Positions 42,140 to 51,535 of a DNA stretch of 64,000 nucleotides are shown here, one piece after another. Position numbers and translations under genes: made by a program. The DNA comes from Favolaschia claudopus. Taxonomy: Eukaryota > Basidiomycota > Agaricomycetes > Agaricales > Mycenaceae. The DNA is taken from contig JAWWNJ010000074.1 of the NCBI GenBank assembly GCA_037176885.1, forward strand, positions 124,001 through 188,000, given 5' to 3'. The notes under the pieces are model-generated. The model was not told the origin of the DNA and did no database searches. It saw only the letters and a list, made by a program, of their open reading frames with translations. How positions within the stretch are numbered: the first letter of the stretch is position 1; each line of letters opens with the position of its first letter.

Positions 42140-42857
42140 CTGTCCTTACGTACAGTATGCCCCTGTTCCCCCCCTCGACAGACTCCTGTCGACCCTGCGC
42201 TCCTACAGCTAGTGCTCAGCGCAACCCGGTTCCCTACTGGTCTTCCGGTCAGACTTCTAGCCCTCCGAGAGCTCTGGTACCCCGAGCTCTGGTCGTCCGG
42301 ACCTCCGGCCTTCCGACTCCGGTCCCCCGACCCCCCGGCCCGGCTTCCCACGCTCCCCCGGAGCCCCAGCGGTTCTGTCACCCAAGCCTCGATGCTCCGC
42401 TGTCTCGCCCTGCCCCTAGCGCCCTTCCCAGGTTCCCTGGGCTCTATTCCTCTGGTCCTTCGACCCTCCGGACTCCGGCTCCGGTTTCCCACGCTCCCCG
42501 GACCACAGGGTATCTCCGGGCCTTCGTTGGTCTACGATCTCTGGACCAGTATTGTGATCCTCCCCCTTCTCTGGCTCCCTGTTGGATCATCTGATCATTG
42601 ATATCACATCATAGATGCTGTGCTACTACATAGTTCCCACGCCCCGTGAGAAATCACGCGTCACGCGCCCTTTTACTGTGGTGACGCCTGGGCATGGAGA
42701 CTCCTTACTCTGTTCTCTAAGGATTTTCCCTCTGCCCAGGTGAGTAGACACTCTTCCTCTTGTTGTAGCTAGTCTCCTAAGGATTCTCCCTCTGCCCAGT
42801 GCTTGTTGGACTCTTGAGTACCTCGGGCCTCAGGCCCTGGCAGCTGTTGCCCTTACA
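42140..42857 (-). repeat. Dispersed repeat R2, inverted copy of R1
   Basis: Read on the minus strand from 42857 it begins TGTAAGGGCAACAGCTGCCA like R1 at 16906. It is nearly identical for about 180 bp, then similar with gaps through the CCCGGAGC-rich part. It extends about 150 bp beyond R1 homology. The Pro/Ser-rich frames crossing it have no family resemblance. Confidence 0.6.
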
Positions 42858-43429
42858 GTCTCCCCATATTGTTATATATTTCTCGCTATCAGCATTGACT
42901 AGTATTCCGTTTCCAAGCGCAGTAAGAGGGTAAAGATGGTAGATGTCTCGAAGACACTGCTTTTGAGTTGATCATGCTACTGTGAGTGGTTCAGACAATT
43001 CTCTGAGCACATACACCAAGCCGTTTCTAGTTTTGTTGATATGAGTTGGAGGAATCAGCCCAATCAAATGAAAGCTGTGGATGTGGTAATCTTTTGAAGC
43101 TTGGGGAAGTTGTCAAATTATGGATTTTAGTACTTCGTTCTTTTGTGTTGAGAGTTGGGAATCATTCAACTGTTTTGTGTTTAAAACCTCCGACTCGACG
43201 GAACGAAATATGGGAGAAACAAGCTTTCTAAAGCAAGATCTCGGCCTACTAGAGCAGCAGTAGCCAATTTGATATGCATTTCTCATTTGTGCACCGGCCT
43301 CTTGCCATTATTTCGCCCAGCACTGCAATTTATGGCTGCTTGATGGCTGGCATTGAGAGGTCGGAGCGGTGGGACCGGCGGGCCGGCAATTCAACCACCG
43401 CCGGTATCTGGATACCGCTATTTCCCACC
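42858..43429. other. Non-coding, no gene seen
   Basis: AT-rich sequence with short frames. It joins R2 to the truncated 3' end of the minus-strand Copia remnant. Confidence 0.4.
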
Positions 43430-46090
43430 GCCATCAGTATCGAGCCATAACCTCCACATTACAGTAAATTCAAAAAACAATCAATTACAGTCGAAGTCGC
43501 CGCCGGTGTATTCTTTGCCGCGGTCGGTACTAAAGCACTTGATGTCTTTACCGTGCTACGTCTTCATCTCGGCCTCAAAATTTTTGTGGTGTCCGAGAGT
43601 TTCCGCCTCCGACTTGCCCTTCTGAAGGTGAATGCTGAATGGTCGTCGAGAAAGGTTCCGTAATATCGAAAACCTCCTCTGGCCTCGACGCGCGCTGGTC
43701 CCATTTACCAACTTTCCGCCGCCAGGGGCTATCCCAAAAAGGCGATCCTTATGTTTCGGCCAACATCCCGGCAAGATTCTCGGCATCGCCTCAACTTGGC
43801 GTGAATTTGCTTGAAACTCAACTATGCACTTCGTTTGACAATATGCAAGTGCACAAAGCTTTAAGGATATAGTTTATACCTTTATAGGATATCATGCTGT
43901 CTGTTTAACCTATTGAACCACATAACTCGTCCCTCCCTGTATTAAATGTACTTAGTTCTAATGCACCAACACAAATACCAAGCCGAAATGGGCGCGTTGA
44001 CCAATACCTAGGATAAGTAATATAAGAAGATGATCATAGCGAATATGGGGGACCAGATGGGGTACCATTAATCAATTCTCCACAGTGCACAATGAGAAAA
44101 AAGAAACAGAGCAAAACATATATATTCAATGCCGGCGTATTTTGTACAGTCGAGGCTCTCACTAATTTAATGTGGTGCTTTCGTCTACGCAAGTCAATTG
44201 AATATTTAAAAAAAATGATGGCAGGCGGGATTGAACTGCAAAGCTTATATAAACAACGCGAAAAAACAGGTTCCTAAAACCTCTCACAGTCAACCACTGC
44301 ACTAAATTGGCTTCCTCAGTGCCATGCTTTGCTTTGACATACCGCGAGGGCGCTTTGCCTAACCAAAATGAATGATCGCCGAGGTTCTTGCCGTCATCAA
44401 AAATCGCCTTTTTGGGACAGCCCCTGGCGGCGGAATTCGTTGAGTGGCTGGTCCCTAGAGATCCCCTGACACGAAATCGCCCGTATCCTGGGTCGCGATG
44501 CCGTTTAGCAATGCGAAGACCCTTCAGTTTAGCTTGGATGCATACCTGGCACTGCGCAATAGGCGTGCTTAGGTTGACTTCAAAGCCGAGCGCTGAGCCA
44601 TTGCGTGCCATCGTCTCGATGGTGCTGTGTGCGATGTGTCCAAGTCGCTCGTGTGTCAGAGGTTTGCGTTGGGCTTGCGGGCGGATTTCGCCTGCGCATG
44701 AAGTGCTGCACCTTTGGCATGCTCCGGGCGCCAGGTGGTCAGCGGGTAAACGCCGTCGCGTTCAGAGACACGGAGGATGACCTTGCCTGTGGTCGAATCC
44801 GTGAGTACACCGTACCCAGCTTCAGCGTTGCTGAACAGTGAATACGAGTCCGTGCTTTCGCAGACGGGTGGGGGAGATGAGTCCTGTGCTACAGGACTTG
44901 AGGTAGTACGTGTTGGAGAGAGTGAAGGTCTTGACTGCGTCGCCTTGGTGGCATTCGAATGCGACCGTACCAATCTATCTGTGTGGCGTACTCGATTCCA
45001 GATGCGGTCTCGATGCGGAACGGTTGGCAGGGACGGACGTCGACGAAGTTGGAGAGGTTACCCTCGTAGTGCTGGGATGCGCCAGTATCGAGGAGACGGA
45101 TGGATTGGGAACCGGTTGCACGAAATGCGCTTTCGGGGACAGCTGCCGCCACATACGCGTGGCTCTCGCTAGCTTCGACTGACTTATACTCAGCTGCGGC
45201 TGCCTTGCCTCGCTTACCATCCTTCTTCGGCGGCAGCGGGACACCCTCCTTATCTCCCCCAGGCTTTCGACACTCCTCCTTCGTGTGACCGCTGTAGTGG
45301 CAGTTCGTACATTTCTTCTTTTTCGGCTGCTGCTGCGACTGTTGCTGCTGCTTGTGGCGCTCGAATCGAGCTGCCATTGCCTTGACTTCCTCGCGCTTGC
45401 AATTGGCCTGAGCAACGTCGAACTGGATAGCCTCCTTCAGCTGCCCGCGCACGACGTCGAAGTTTAGAGGTGCTCCGATCGTAGCAGCGGTGGTGACAGT
45501 CGTAAGGATGGTGGCGCGGTAGGAAGATGGCATGGCTTTGATGAGGAAGGCGGCATAGACGTCGTCAGCGAGCTGGCCGCCGGCGCTGATATACTCGTTC
45601 CGTTTCTTGATTTGAAGCGGTCGATAACAGCGAGGACATCTTCCTCTTCGTCGCCGGTGCACTCGATGCGCAAGAGTTCGACGAGGATGTGGACCATACT
45701 GAGGACGCTCTTGTCCTCACAGAGGGCGCAGAGGGAGGACCAGAGTTTTCGACTGGACGGATGCCCATAAGTTGTTGGTGGACGTTGTCAGGAAAAGAGC
45801 TGGTGAGGATGCTGGAGATGGCTGCCTGCTTCTGCAAATACTCATCCTGCTCATCCTCGTACTTGTCGTGCGCCTTCTTATACGCTTCCAAATCCTCCTT
45901 CGAAGCGTCTTCTTTTGGCGTTGCCGGAGGCTTAGCGCGACCAGTAAGATGCTTTCGGAAGCCCGGGTGACCTATAGGCTATCAGAAACTCGGCCATTCG
46001 CTCCTTGTAGGAGACGAAGTTGGCTCTCCCTTGAGCTAGCTTGGGGGCCGTTCCATACTTGCTGGAAGACGAGCTGAGTTCTGAAGACAT
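43430..46090 (-). pseudogene. Ty1-Copia gag-protease-integrase, truncated and interrupted
   Basis: Gag starts at 46090 (MSSELSSSSSKYGTAPKLAQ), continues with AYKKAHDKYEDEQDEYLQKQ and SSFPDNVHQQLMG, and has a zinc knuckle CTNCHYSGHTKEEC. The protease motif LLDTGASQHYEG and a pre-integrase segment CQVCIQAKLKGLRIAKRHRD follow. After an inserted element (43703-44446) the integrase core resumes: GPARVEARGGFRYYGTFLDD and IKCFSTDRGKEYTGGDF (catalytic Asp region). Several frameshifts and a stop in place of a Trp just before GPARVEA inactivate it. The pol gene ends near 43430, with RT and RNase H missing. The LTR end TGTTAGCTCGG (+ strand, about 46111) lies just upstream of gag. Confidence 0.85.
43703..44446. 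mobile_element. Mutator-like insertion, 9-bp TSD GCTGGTCCC, within Copia
   Basis: GCTGGTCCC flanks the segment at 43694-43702 and 44447-44455. Subterminal inverted repeats TTCCGCCGCCAGGGGCT(A/G)TCCC(AAAAAGGCGAT) start about 16 bp inside each end. Removing the segment and one repeat rejoins the Copia integrase frame. On the minus strand, 44220-44310 contains tRNA-like A- and B-box matches of uncertain meaning. Confidence 0.75.
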
Positions 46091-46204
46091 TCCCGGGTCG
46101 GGGCCGAATAACCTGTTAGCTCGGCGACGACGATGAGTTCCTTCATTGAGCCCATTGCTTGCCTCCAGAACGGCACACTTTTTGAGAACGGTGTGCTTTG
46201 ATTA

Positions 46205-46413
46205 GCCTGTTTGCGATGCAGCCATTGAATGGCTAATGGCTACGCAAGTGCCCGAATTCCGGCGTATTGACGAAAGCTACCCCCGGTCTGAGCATCCAAT
46301 TTTCATTCCAAATAGCTCTTCTTGACTTCGACATAAAAGTTTAGCCCATCAAACTTTCCTAATACGGAAATCGGTAGCCATTCAATGGCTCCAATGGCTC
46401 TTCGCAAACCCTC
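46205..46413. mobile_element. TA-TSD MITE related to 16398-16846
   Basis: The inverted arms share GTTTGCGA and AGCCATTGAATGGCTA, with TA at 46203-46204 and 46414-46415. The right tip (GCAAACCCTC-TA-TTAC) resembles the right tip of the MITE at 16398. Pairing is imperfect. Confidence 0.55.
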
Positions 46414-46556
46414 TATTACTATATGTTGCCTGCCCAATTTTATTGCTATAGCAGACCTCTTGAGTGCCAGCGCAGGCACGGCGGGAGATGGAGCGGGATG
46501 GCGGGAAAATGCCAACAAGACAATGCGCTGGCAGTTTGGCGGGAACAGTCCCGTCA

Positions 46557-46717
46557 TACGAAGCGCGGATGGTTCGTGGATGAAATTTTAGTGGGAGCCG
46601 GCGGTTGGGGGTTCAATCCAGGCAAGGCGCGGGAATTGCGAGCCGAAAGAGGCACGAAGGGTCTTAAAAAAAGAAGTAAAAGACCCTTTACGAAGCGCGG
46701 ATGGTTCGTGGATGAAA
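46557..46717. repeat. 29-bp direct repeats flanking a 103-bp segment
   Basis: TACGAAGCGCGGATGGTTCG(TGGATGAAA) occurs at 46557-46585 and 46689-46717. The interval carries a B-box-like GGTTCAATCC and an A-rich patch TTAAAAAAAGAAG, so it could be a SINE with a long target duplication. A plain tandem duplication is equally possible. Confidence 0.4.
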
Positions 46718-47328
46718 CCCAGTGAGAATCCCGGCTACATAGATGAATCGAGCTAGAGAGAGGTAGGAAGAGATATCGAGAAAGAACGAGGTAAATCGAG
46801 GCCAGAACAAAGGTGATTTCACATGTTTTGCCAAATTTTACTGACCTCGACAGGCTCTTGTCTGACCTCGACGAGACTTCGCATTTTTTGGCCGCCAACC
46901 CAATTGCGTCATCGCGGTGTAATAAATAATTCGGGTGCACTGCCTAATGATGGCAGACGCTTCGGCTCTGCCTCGGGCATAACACCGAAGCAGATTCCCA
47001 CCTGCTTGGCGCGTAGAGTCACATTAGTCACACCGTGTAAATAGTTTACAAGCTCTTTTCCTCTTTGTCGTCGCGCTCGATGGCTTCCAATAGCGCAGCC
47101 TTGAGGCGCAAAATTGCTCGGAAGACCTCTGAGGCGCGTGAGAAGGCTCGAAAACAGCAAAAACACGATGCGAGACGCCACGGCTTGACCACAACCAAAT
47201 ATGTAACTTGCAATGAGAAACTTACTACCTTTCTACACTTTGCAAGGACTGGCTCCAGTCAAGGGTTGGTTGATCTTTGGATCGGCCACATTGATCGACC
47301 TACGTAAAAGGTCACGTTTTCATGCCGT

Positions 47329-48003
47329 TTGTTCGACTGCGTCAGCGACAATGGTCATCCTCAAATATCTTCAAGACAAGTGCATCCCATTAGAATCCAC
47401 ACGCAAGCTGAAAGGTGGCCTGCAACTCAAGCGCACCTCAAGGTACTCCACTGCCCGCTCTCTGTATCAGACATGCGCGCAAGGCCACAGGATTCAAAAT
47501 TGATGATACTTCCGCATTTGGGGGGGGAGGGTCCCTTACGTATGTTGATGCGTGTATCCGATCCAAAGATCAACCAACCCTTGGCTCCAGTAGTCGTTTG
47601 CTCCAGGAGCGCTTTCAGCGTAGCGCAGATACAATTCATCGGCATGTTTTCCTTCACAATTCATTTTTCCTTGTAGAGCTTGACGCCAAAATAGATCCAT
47701 CTACTCCATCCTTATACTCTTACATAGTCGGCTCATTCTACAAACAGTTCGTCCATCTTCCGGCTGATGGCACACTCACGCGCCACACGGGAGGCGGGTT
47801 CCCACGCCTGGCCGTTCTCCCCGTTTCGGCCGATTTCGGACGTCCTGTCAAAGAAAATTCACTGTGCGATCAAATGACTGTCGACACTCGACTTTTTGGT
47901 CGCAAATCACTCGTAGGATGGAGGACTACGTCCGGGAATGCAACAGATCATGTAGTCTCACATGAAGCTCTGAGCAGGCACCGGAAACCCCTTAGGTGGC
48001 CGG
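47329..48003 (+). pseudogene. Possible PIF/Harbinger transposase N-terminal fragment
   Basis: Around 47560-47650 the frame reads VDACIRSKDQPTLGSSSRLL then QERFQRSADTIHRH. This matches the ERFQ-S--T--R segment that precedes the catalytic core in fungal Harbinger (DDE_4) transposases. A following YKQFVHLPADG (about 47735) fits the next family block. The catalytic DDE residues are not present and frames are broken. A basic leader at 47080-47195 (MASNSAALRRKIARKTSEAR) may be its start. This is a tentative family call. Confidence 0.4.
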
Positions 48004-48604
48004 AAGCGCAGGATACAGTATGTTAGATGGCTGTATGGCTTGTTCTGGGCCATCTCAAACTCTTGCACCAACTAGTGCCCCTCCTTCAGCCTCGACCCAG
48101 CCTGCCCTGAGTCAGCCTTCCCCGAACCCTGTTTCTGTCCCTGCAATTCCCCCAGTTCAACCCTATCAAAGTCTTCGCACAGCTCCTTCCTCACTTCCTG
48201 TCCAGCTGCCTCCCTTGCCTCAGCTTTCTTCGTCATCCTCTGCCTCTCTGACTTCGGTGGTGAATCAGGCTCGCCTCAATCATGCAGCCTCCTCGCTCCC
48301 TCGCCAGCCTGCTCTGCCTCGTCGTCGTCTTCGAGGCAATGCTACTGCTCCCCCGAGTCTACCTCGTGTTCCCGACATTGGCACCTGCATCATTAACTCT
48401 GGGAACTCCGAGTCGTCGACTATTCGCACAAATGTGTCCATTTTAGTCCACGTCGAGACAATAAAAGTCCGGACCGCTTTCCGAAGCTTCGGATTTAACG
48501 CCGAAACTACAGTTTTCAGCGTTGAATTCAACTTGGATGACTTTCAGGGTTTTAGAGCTGCTTTCTACAAGACGGAATTTCGTGTTTTCAGGCACGATTT
48601 CTGA
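47996..48604 (+). CDS. Unrecognised Pro/Ser-rich ORF
   Basis: A 202-codon open frame opens with a Pro/Ser/Ala-rich region, then a basic QPALPRRRLRG motif, then a Phe/Glu-rich C-terminal half. The last 60 residues come from AT-richer DNA with TTTTCAG-like repeats and may be non-coding. There is no family match. It could be a gene fragment or chance. Confidence 0.25.
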   Translation: MAGSAGYSMLDGCMACSGPSQTLAPTSAPPSASTQPALSQPSPNPVSVPAIPPVQPYQSLRTAPSSLPVQLPPLPQLSSSSSASLTSVVNQARLNHAASSLPRQPALPRRRLRGNATAPPSLPRVPDIGTCIINSGNSESSTIRTNVSILVHVETIKVRTAFRSFGFNAETTVFSVEFNLDDFQGFRAAFYKTEFRVFRHDF

Positions 48605-48840
48605 GCTCTTCAACCTTTTCTTTTCAACCTCAATTCCAACGGTTTAGAAATCAATGATGACTTCACAGATTTCAGTGAGACTTTCAAAGGGGTGAGTTTA
48701 GTGTTGACAATGAGCATTTCCCACTCACTTTCCATAGAAGAAACCAATCATTGGTCAGACTTTGATTCCATGGTGCGTCATGTACTCCTAGATTTCATGG
48801 GTATTCTTCTGCGGATGCGTCGCACACTCCTAGCACGTTG

Positions 48841-48934
48841 GGGTTCCGCCGAAGGATTCCCCATTGCGTCGGGGAGCCCGTGGGGCTGGGCTCTCTCCCG
48901 CCTTTCATCCGGGGGAATCCTTCGGCGGAACCCC
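48841..48934. repeat. Strong hairpin, GGTTCCGCCGAAGGATTCCCC arms
   Basis: A perfect 21-bp inverted repeat (48842-48862 against 48912-48932) encloses a GC-rich loop with smaller palindromes. No target duplication is apparent, so its origin is unclear. Confidence 0.6.
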
Positions 48935-48964
48935 CCACCGAAGGAAACACCATTGTCCCTGATA

Positions 48965-49315
48965 CTGTATGTGCCTGTATGGGAGCAACACACTGAGGAC
49001 CGTGACAGATCCGTTGCCTCTTTTTCAGGCAACGAACCCTCCGTGGACCGTTGCCAAACGAGGCAACCGCAGAGGTGGGCAACCGCTCCAGCACAAGCGC
49101 ACAGTTTTCTCAACAAGTCCCAGCGACAGTTGCGAGCATTCAGAAGGTGGGTGCGGAGAAATTCGGGATTTTGCTGGCCGAAATTCAATTTTTTTCGCAG
49201 GTGTCACGATTTTTTCAAGGCAACAACCCTCGCCGTTACCGTGACCGCGCCAAAAAATGGCAACGCAACGAGCCCTCCGTGACCGTGACCGTTGCTCCCA
49301 TACAGGGACGTACAG
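48965..49315. mobile_element. TA-TSD MITE, CTGTATGTGCCTGTATGGGA family, copy 1
   Basis: The ends CTGTATGTGCCTGTATGGGA and complement of CTGTACGTCCCTGTATGGGA, TA at 48963-48964 and 49316-49317. Subterminal repeats of GGTCACGGTCACGG are numerous. Related to the element at 49494. Confidence 0.82.
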
Positions 49316-49493
49316 TATATTTGTTCTACGTACAAGTTACCACATGGTAGAGTGGATGGATGGAGTGGAAATGTACGTGGAAAGGGACTTCAGATCAAGT
49401 GCATTAAAAACCTTCCCGGAAAACCTCATTGAGGGAAAAACCGGGTAAGGGAAAAAGCATCAAGATTGAGCAACAGAAATATACTGTACCGAT

Positions 49494-49728
49494 CTGTATG
49501 GAGGCGACGGTCACGGTCACGATGACCCCCGTCGTGTCGCCGCCGTCTGCGCAAGTCACGGTCACAATGGGACCAAATTGAGAAAGACGGCCAAAAAAAT
49601 CAATTATTTACCTCGTTCGTCGCCAACTTTGGCGACGGTCACGGTCACGGTGCCTTCCGTCGCGTCGCCTCCGGCGGTTTCTGAGTGTCACGGTGGTTTG
49701 GGCGTCGCCTCCATACAGAACGGTACAG
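49494..49728. mobile_element. TA-TSD MITE, same family, copy 2
   Basis: Ends CTGTACCGATCTGTATGGAG and complement, TA at 49492-49493 and 49729-49730. It shares the CTGTATGG(A/G) terminus and GGTCACGGTCACG subterminal repeats with 48965-49315. Confidence 0.82.
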
Positions 49729-49946
49729 TAGCTGAAAAGGGAAGGGTGGGATGGACAAGAAAAGGCAGCGCTTGCAAGCTGCAAGCGTGGGCAGACAGAG
49801 GCGGCGGAGTCGACATGGAAGTCAAGAACAAGAGACTCCGATCGTCGACCTCCGCTGATCCACAAACCCTGTTCTCGCGATCACTCGTGCCTCGTTAACG
49901 AGAGAACGTCAATTTGTGGATGACGCTCGCCGACTTAGGCTCGTGA

Positions 49947-50011
49947 CCAGCCTGCCTACGTAGCAACAATTTTTACATGGGGAGCGTTGTTGCCGTACAT
50001 AGGCAGGCTGG
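49947..50011. repeat. 65-nt hairpin
   Basis: CCAGCCTGCCTACGTAGCAACAA pairs with its near-complement 50 nt on, leaving a short loop. It resembles a small foldback repeat. The ends show no duplication. Confidence 0.55.
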
Positions 50012-50222
50012 TAAGTATTTCGGGACACGCCAAAGGGCTGTCGCGGACTTTGATTTGATTTCTTTTGGCGGTGCCGACACTGACCGAGTGATGTGATCAT
50101 GATGGCAAGGTGTGACTTTGCGTGACCCACCCAAATTCAACCCTGCACGGGGTAATTTGTAATTATAAGCCGTTTCAGCCGTTTCAGCCTGTAACGGTCC
50201 AGGTGTCACAGCGAATTTAGAG

Positions 50223-50608
50223 CAAGAGGTGAGCGATCTTGGCCGATCAGACACAGGGCTCTTTGACAACCCCCCCAAATTAGGCAATCCGATAAAGCCG
50301 ACCAGCTTTTCCTGGCTCGACCGTTCGACTTCTTTCTGTAGCTCAGAACTCGGACCGATAACGCTGAGATTTTGGCTACCCCCCCCATTTTGATACTCTA
50401 AGAATCGCCTTGTGGTGTCGGATTATCTCGTTCCCCCATGTTTGGAACACATTTGCATGTTTGATTGACGCTGATGACATTCGGCAATGATTCGGCAGCC
50501 GTCGGTGAAATGTGGACGACCCGGATGAAATCGGAGACTGATCCCTTATCTTTTTTTATCTCTCTTGATCTTCCCCAACGCGTTTATTTTGGGGGCGGAT
50601 CAATTACG

Positions 50609-50677
<69 letters not shown>

Positions 50678-50752
50678 CCCCCCCCCCCCCCCCCCCCCCT
50701 CGCTCAACTTTTGGAGCCCTGTGTCAGGGACTTTTTAATCGCTCACCTCTTG
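50223..50752. mobile_element. hAT-type MITE, 8-bp TSD ATTTAGAG, with poly-C core
   Basis: Perfect TIR CAAGAGGTGAGCGAT with ATTTAGAG at 50215-50222 and 50753-50760. GACACAGGGCTC is also inverted within the arms. The interior has two short C-runs near the left arm and a 91-nt poly-C tract next to the right arm. An open frame that translates the tract as poly-Pro is meaningless. Confidence 0.88.
50609..50699. repeat. 91-nt poly-C tract
   Basis: All C except T at 50645 and 50675 (30 nt apart). The complementary strand is poly-G and could form G-quadruplexes. Such tracts are often mis-sized in assemblies. Confidence 0.95.
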
Positions 50753-50859
50753 ATTTAGAGCTAAAAGCTCTCTATTGACATCTTCAAAATATGTTCAAAT
50801 GAATTATCGTGCATAGTCTACAATTTTTCTCTAGCTGTGTATGGCCAACGATACCCAAC

Positions 50860-51249
50860 CAGTGTTGCAGTTGCCGGGGGTCCGGACCTAAGGTCAAGGG
50901 TCAAGGGTCATCCAGCTCGAGGTTGACCGGACCTTGACCCCGAGGCAAGTGGGGGGCAAGTTTGTTTGCACCTGTTGTATATTACACCAGAAAAGGAAAT
51001 TGTCGACATTTCTTCTTGTACAACTTCCATTGCCCCTGGATAGGTGATAGTTTGCTGGAAAATGCCTCCACACACTCCCGATGGAAGTGAATAAGACGCG
51101 GAGGGAACGAGAGAGTCCAGGGGCTCGAAGCGCTTACATAAGTCTACGTAAGGTAGTTGACCCCTCCAAAGGTCAACCCCCAGCTTGACCCGACCTTGAC
51201 CCGACCCTTGACCCAAGGTCAAGAGGTTGACCTGACCCTTGCAACACTG
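50860..51249. mobile_element. hAT-type MITE, 8-bp TSD TACCCAAC
   Basis: TIR CAGTGTTGCA and perfect complement, with TACCCAAC at 50852-50859 and 51250-51257. CAGTGTTGC is a classic hAT terminus. The subterminal regions carry many GGTCAA/TTGACC motifs, probable transposase binding sites. Confidence 0.9.
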
Positions 51250-51535
51250 TACCCAACCATTCTGCTCTTTAGAATTTGGCGGGGAGTGATCCCATCAGCC
51301 AAATCAGCGGCACATCAAAATCACCACCAAAATATAAAAAGATCGTTTATGCACCCAGTGAAAAGTCCAGGCAGCCAGATCGAGCCATGCGCAGCATCTC
51401 GAGCCGTATCAAGCCAGATCAAGCGAGAATGAATGACGTCGTCCCACTGTCTTGGCCTGCTTCTTCTTGACCACGACCACCACACGACTTCGCTGCGAGC
51501 GACCTGCAAGAGTGCTGCGCTTGTGCTTTTCTCTA

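Noticed and set aside
44220..44330. Possible minus-strand tRNA (A box TAGTGCAGTGG, B box AGTTCAATCC)
   Set aside because: Acceptor and anticodon stems do not form and the spacing is too long. It lies within an inserted element, so at most a SINE-like relic.
50465..50758. ORF with long poly-proline run
   Set aside because: It simply translates the poly-C tract in a hAT MITE. There is no start context, homology or conserved frame.
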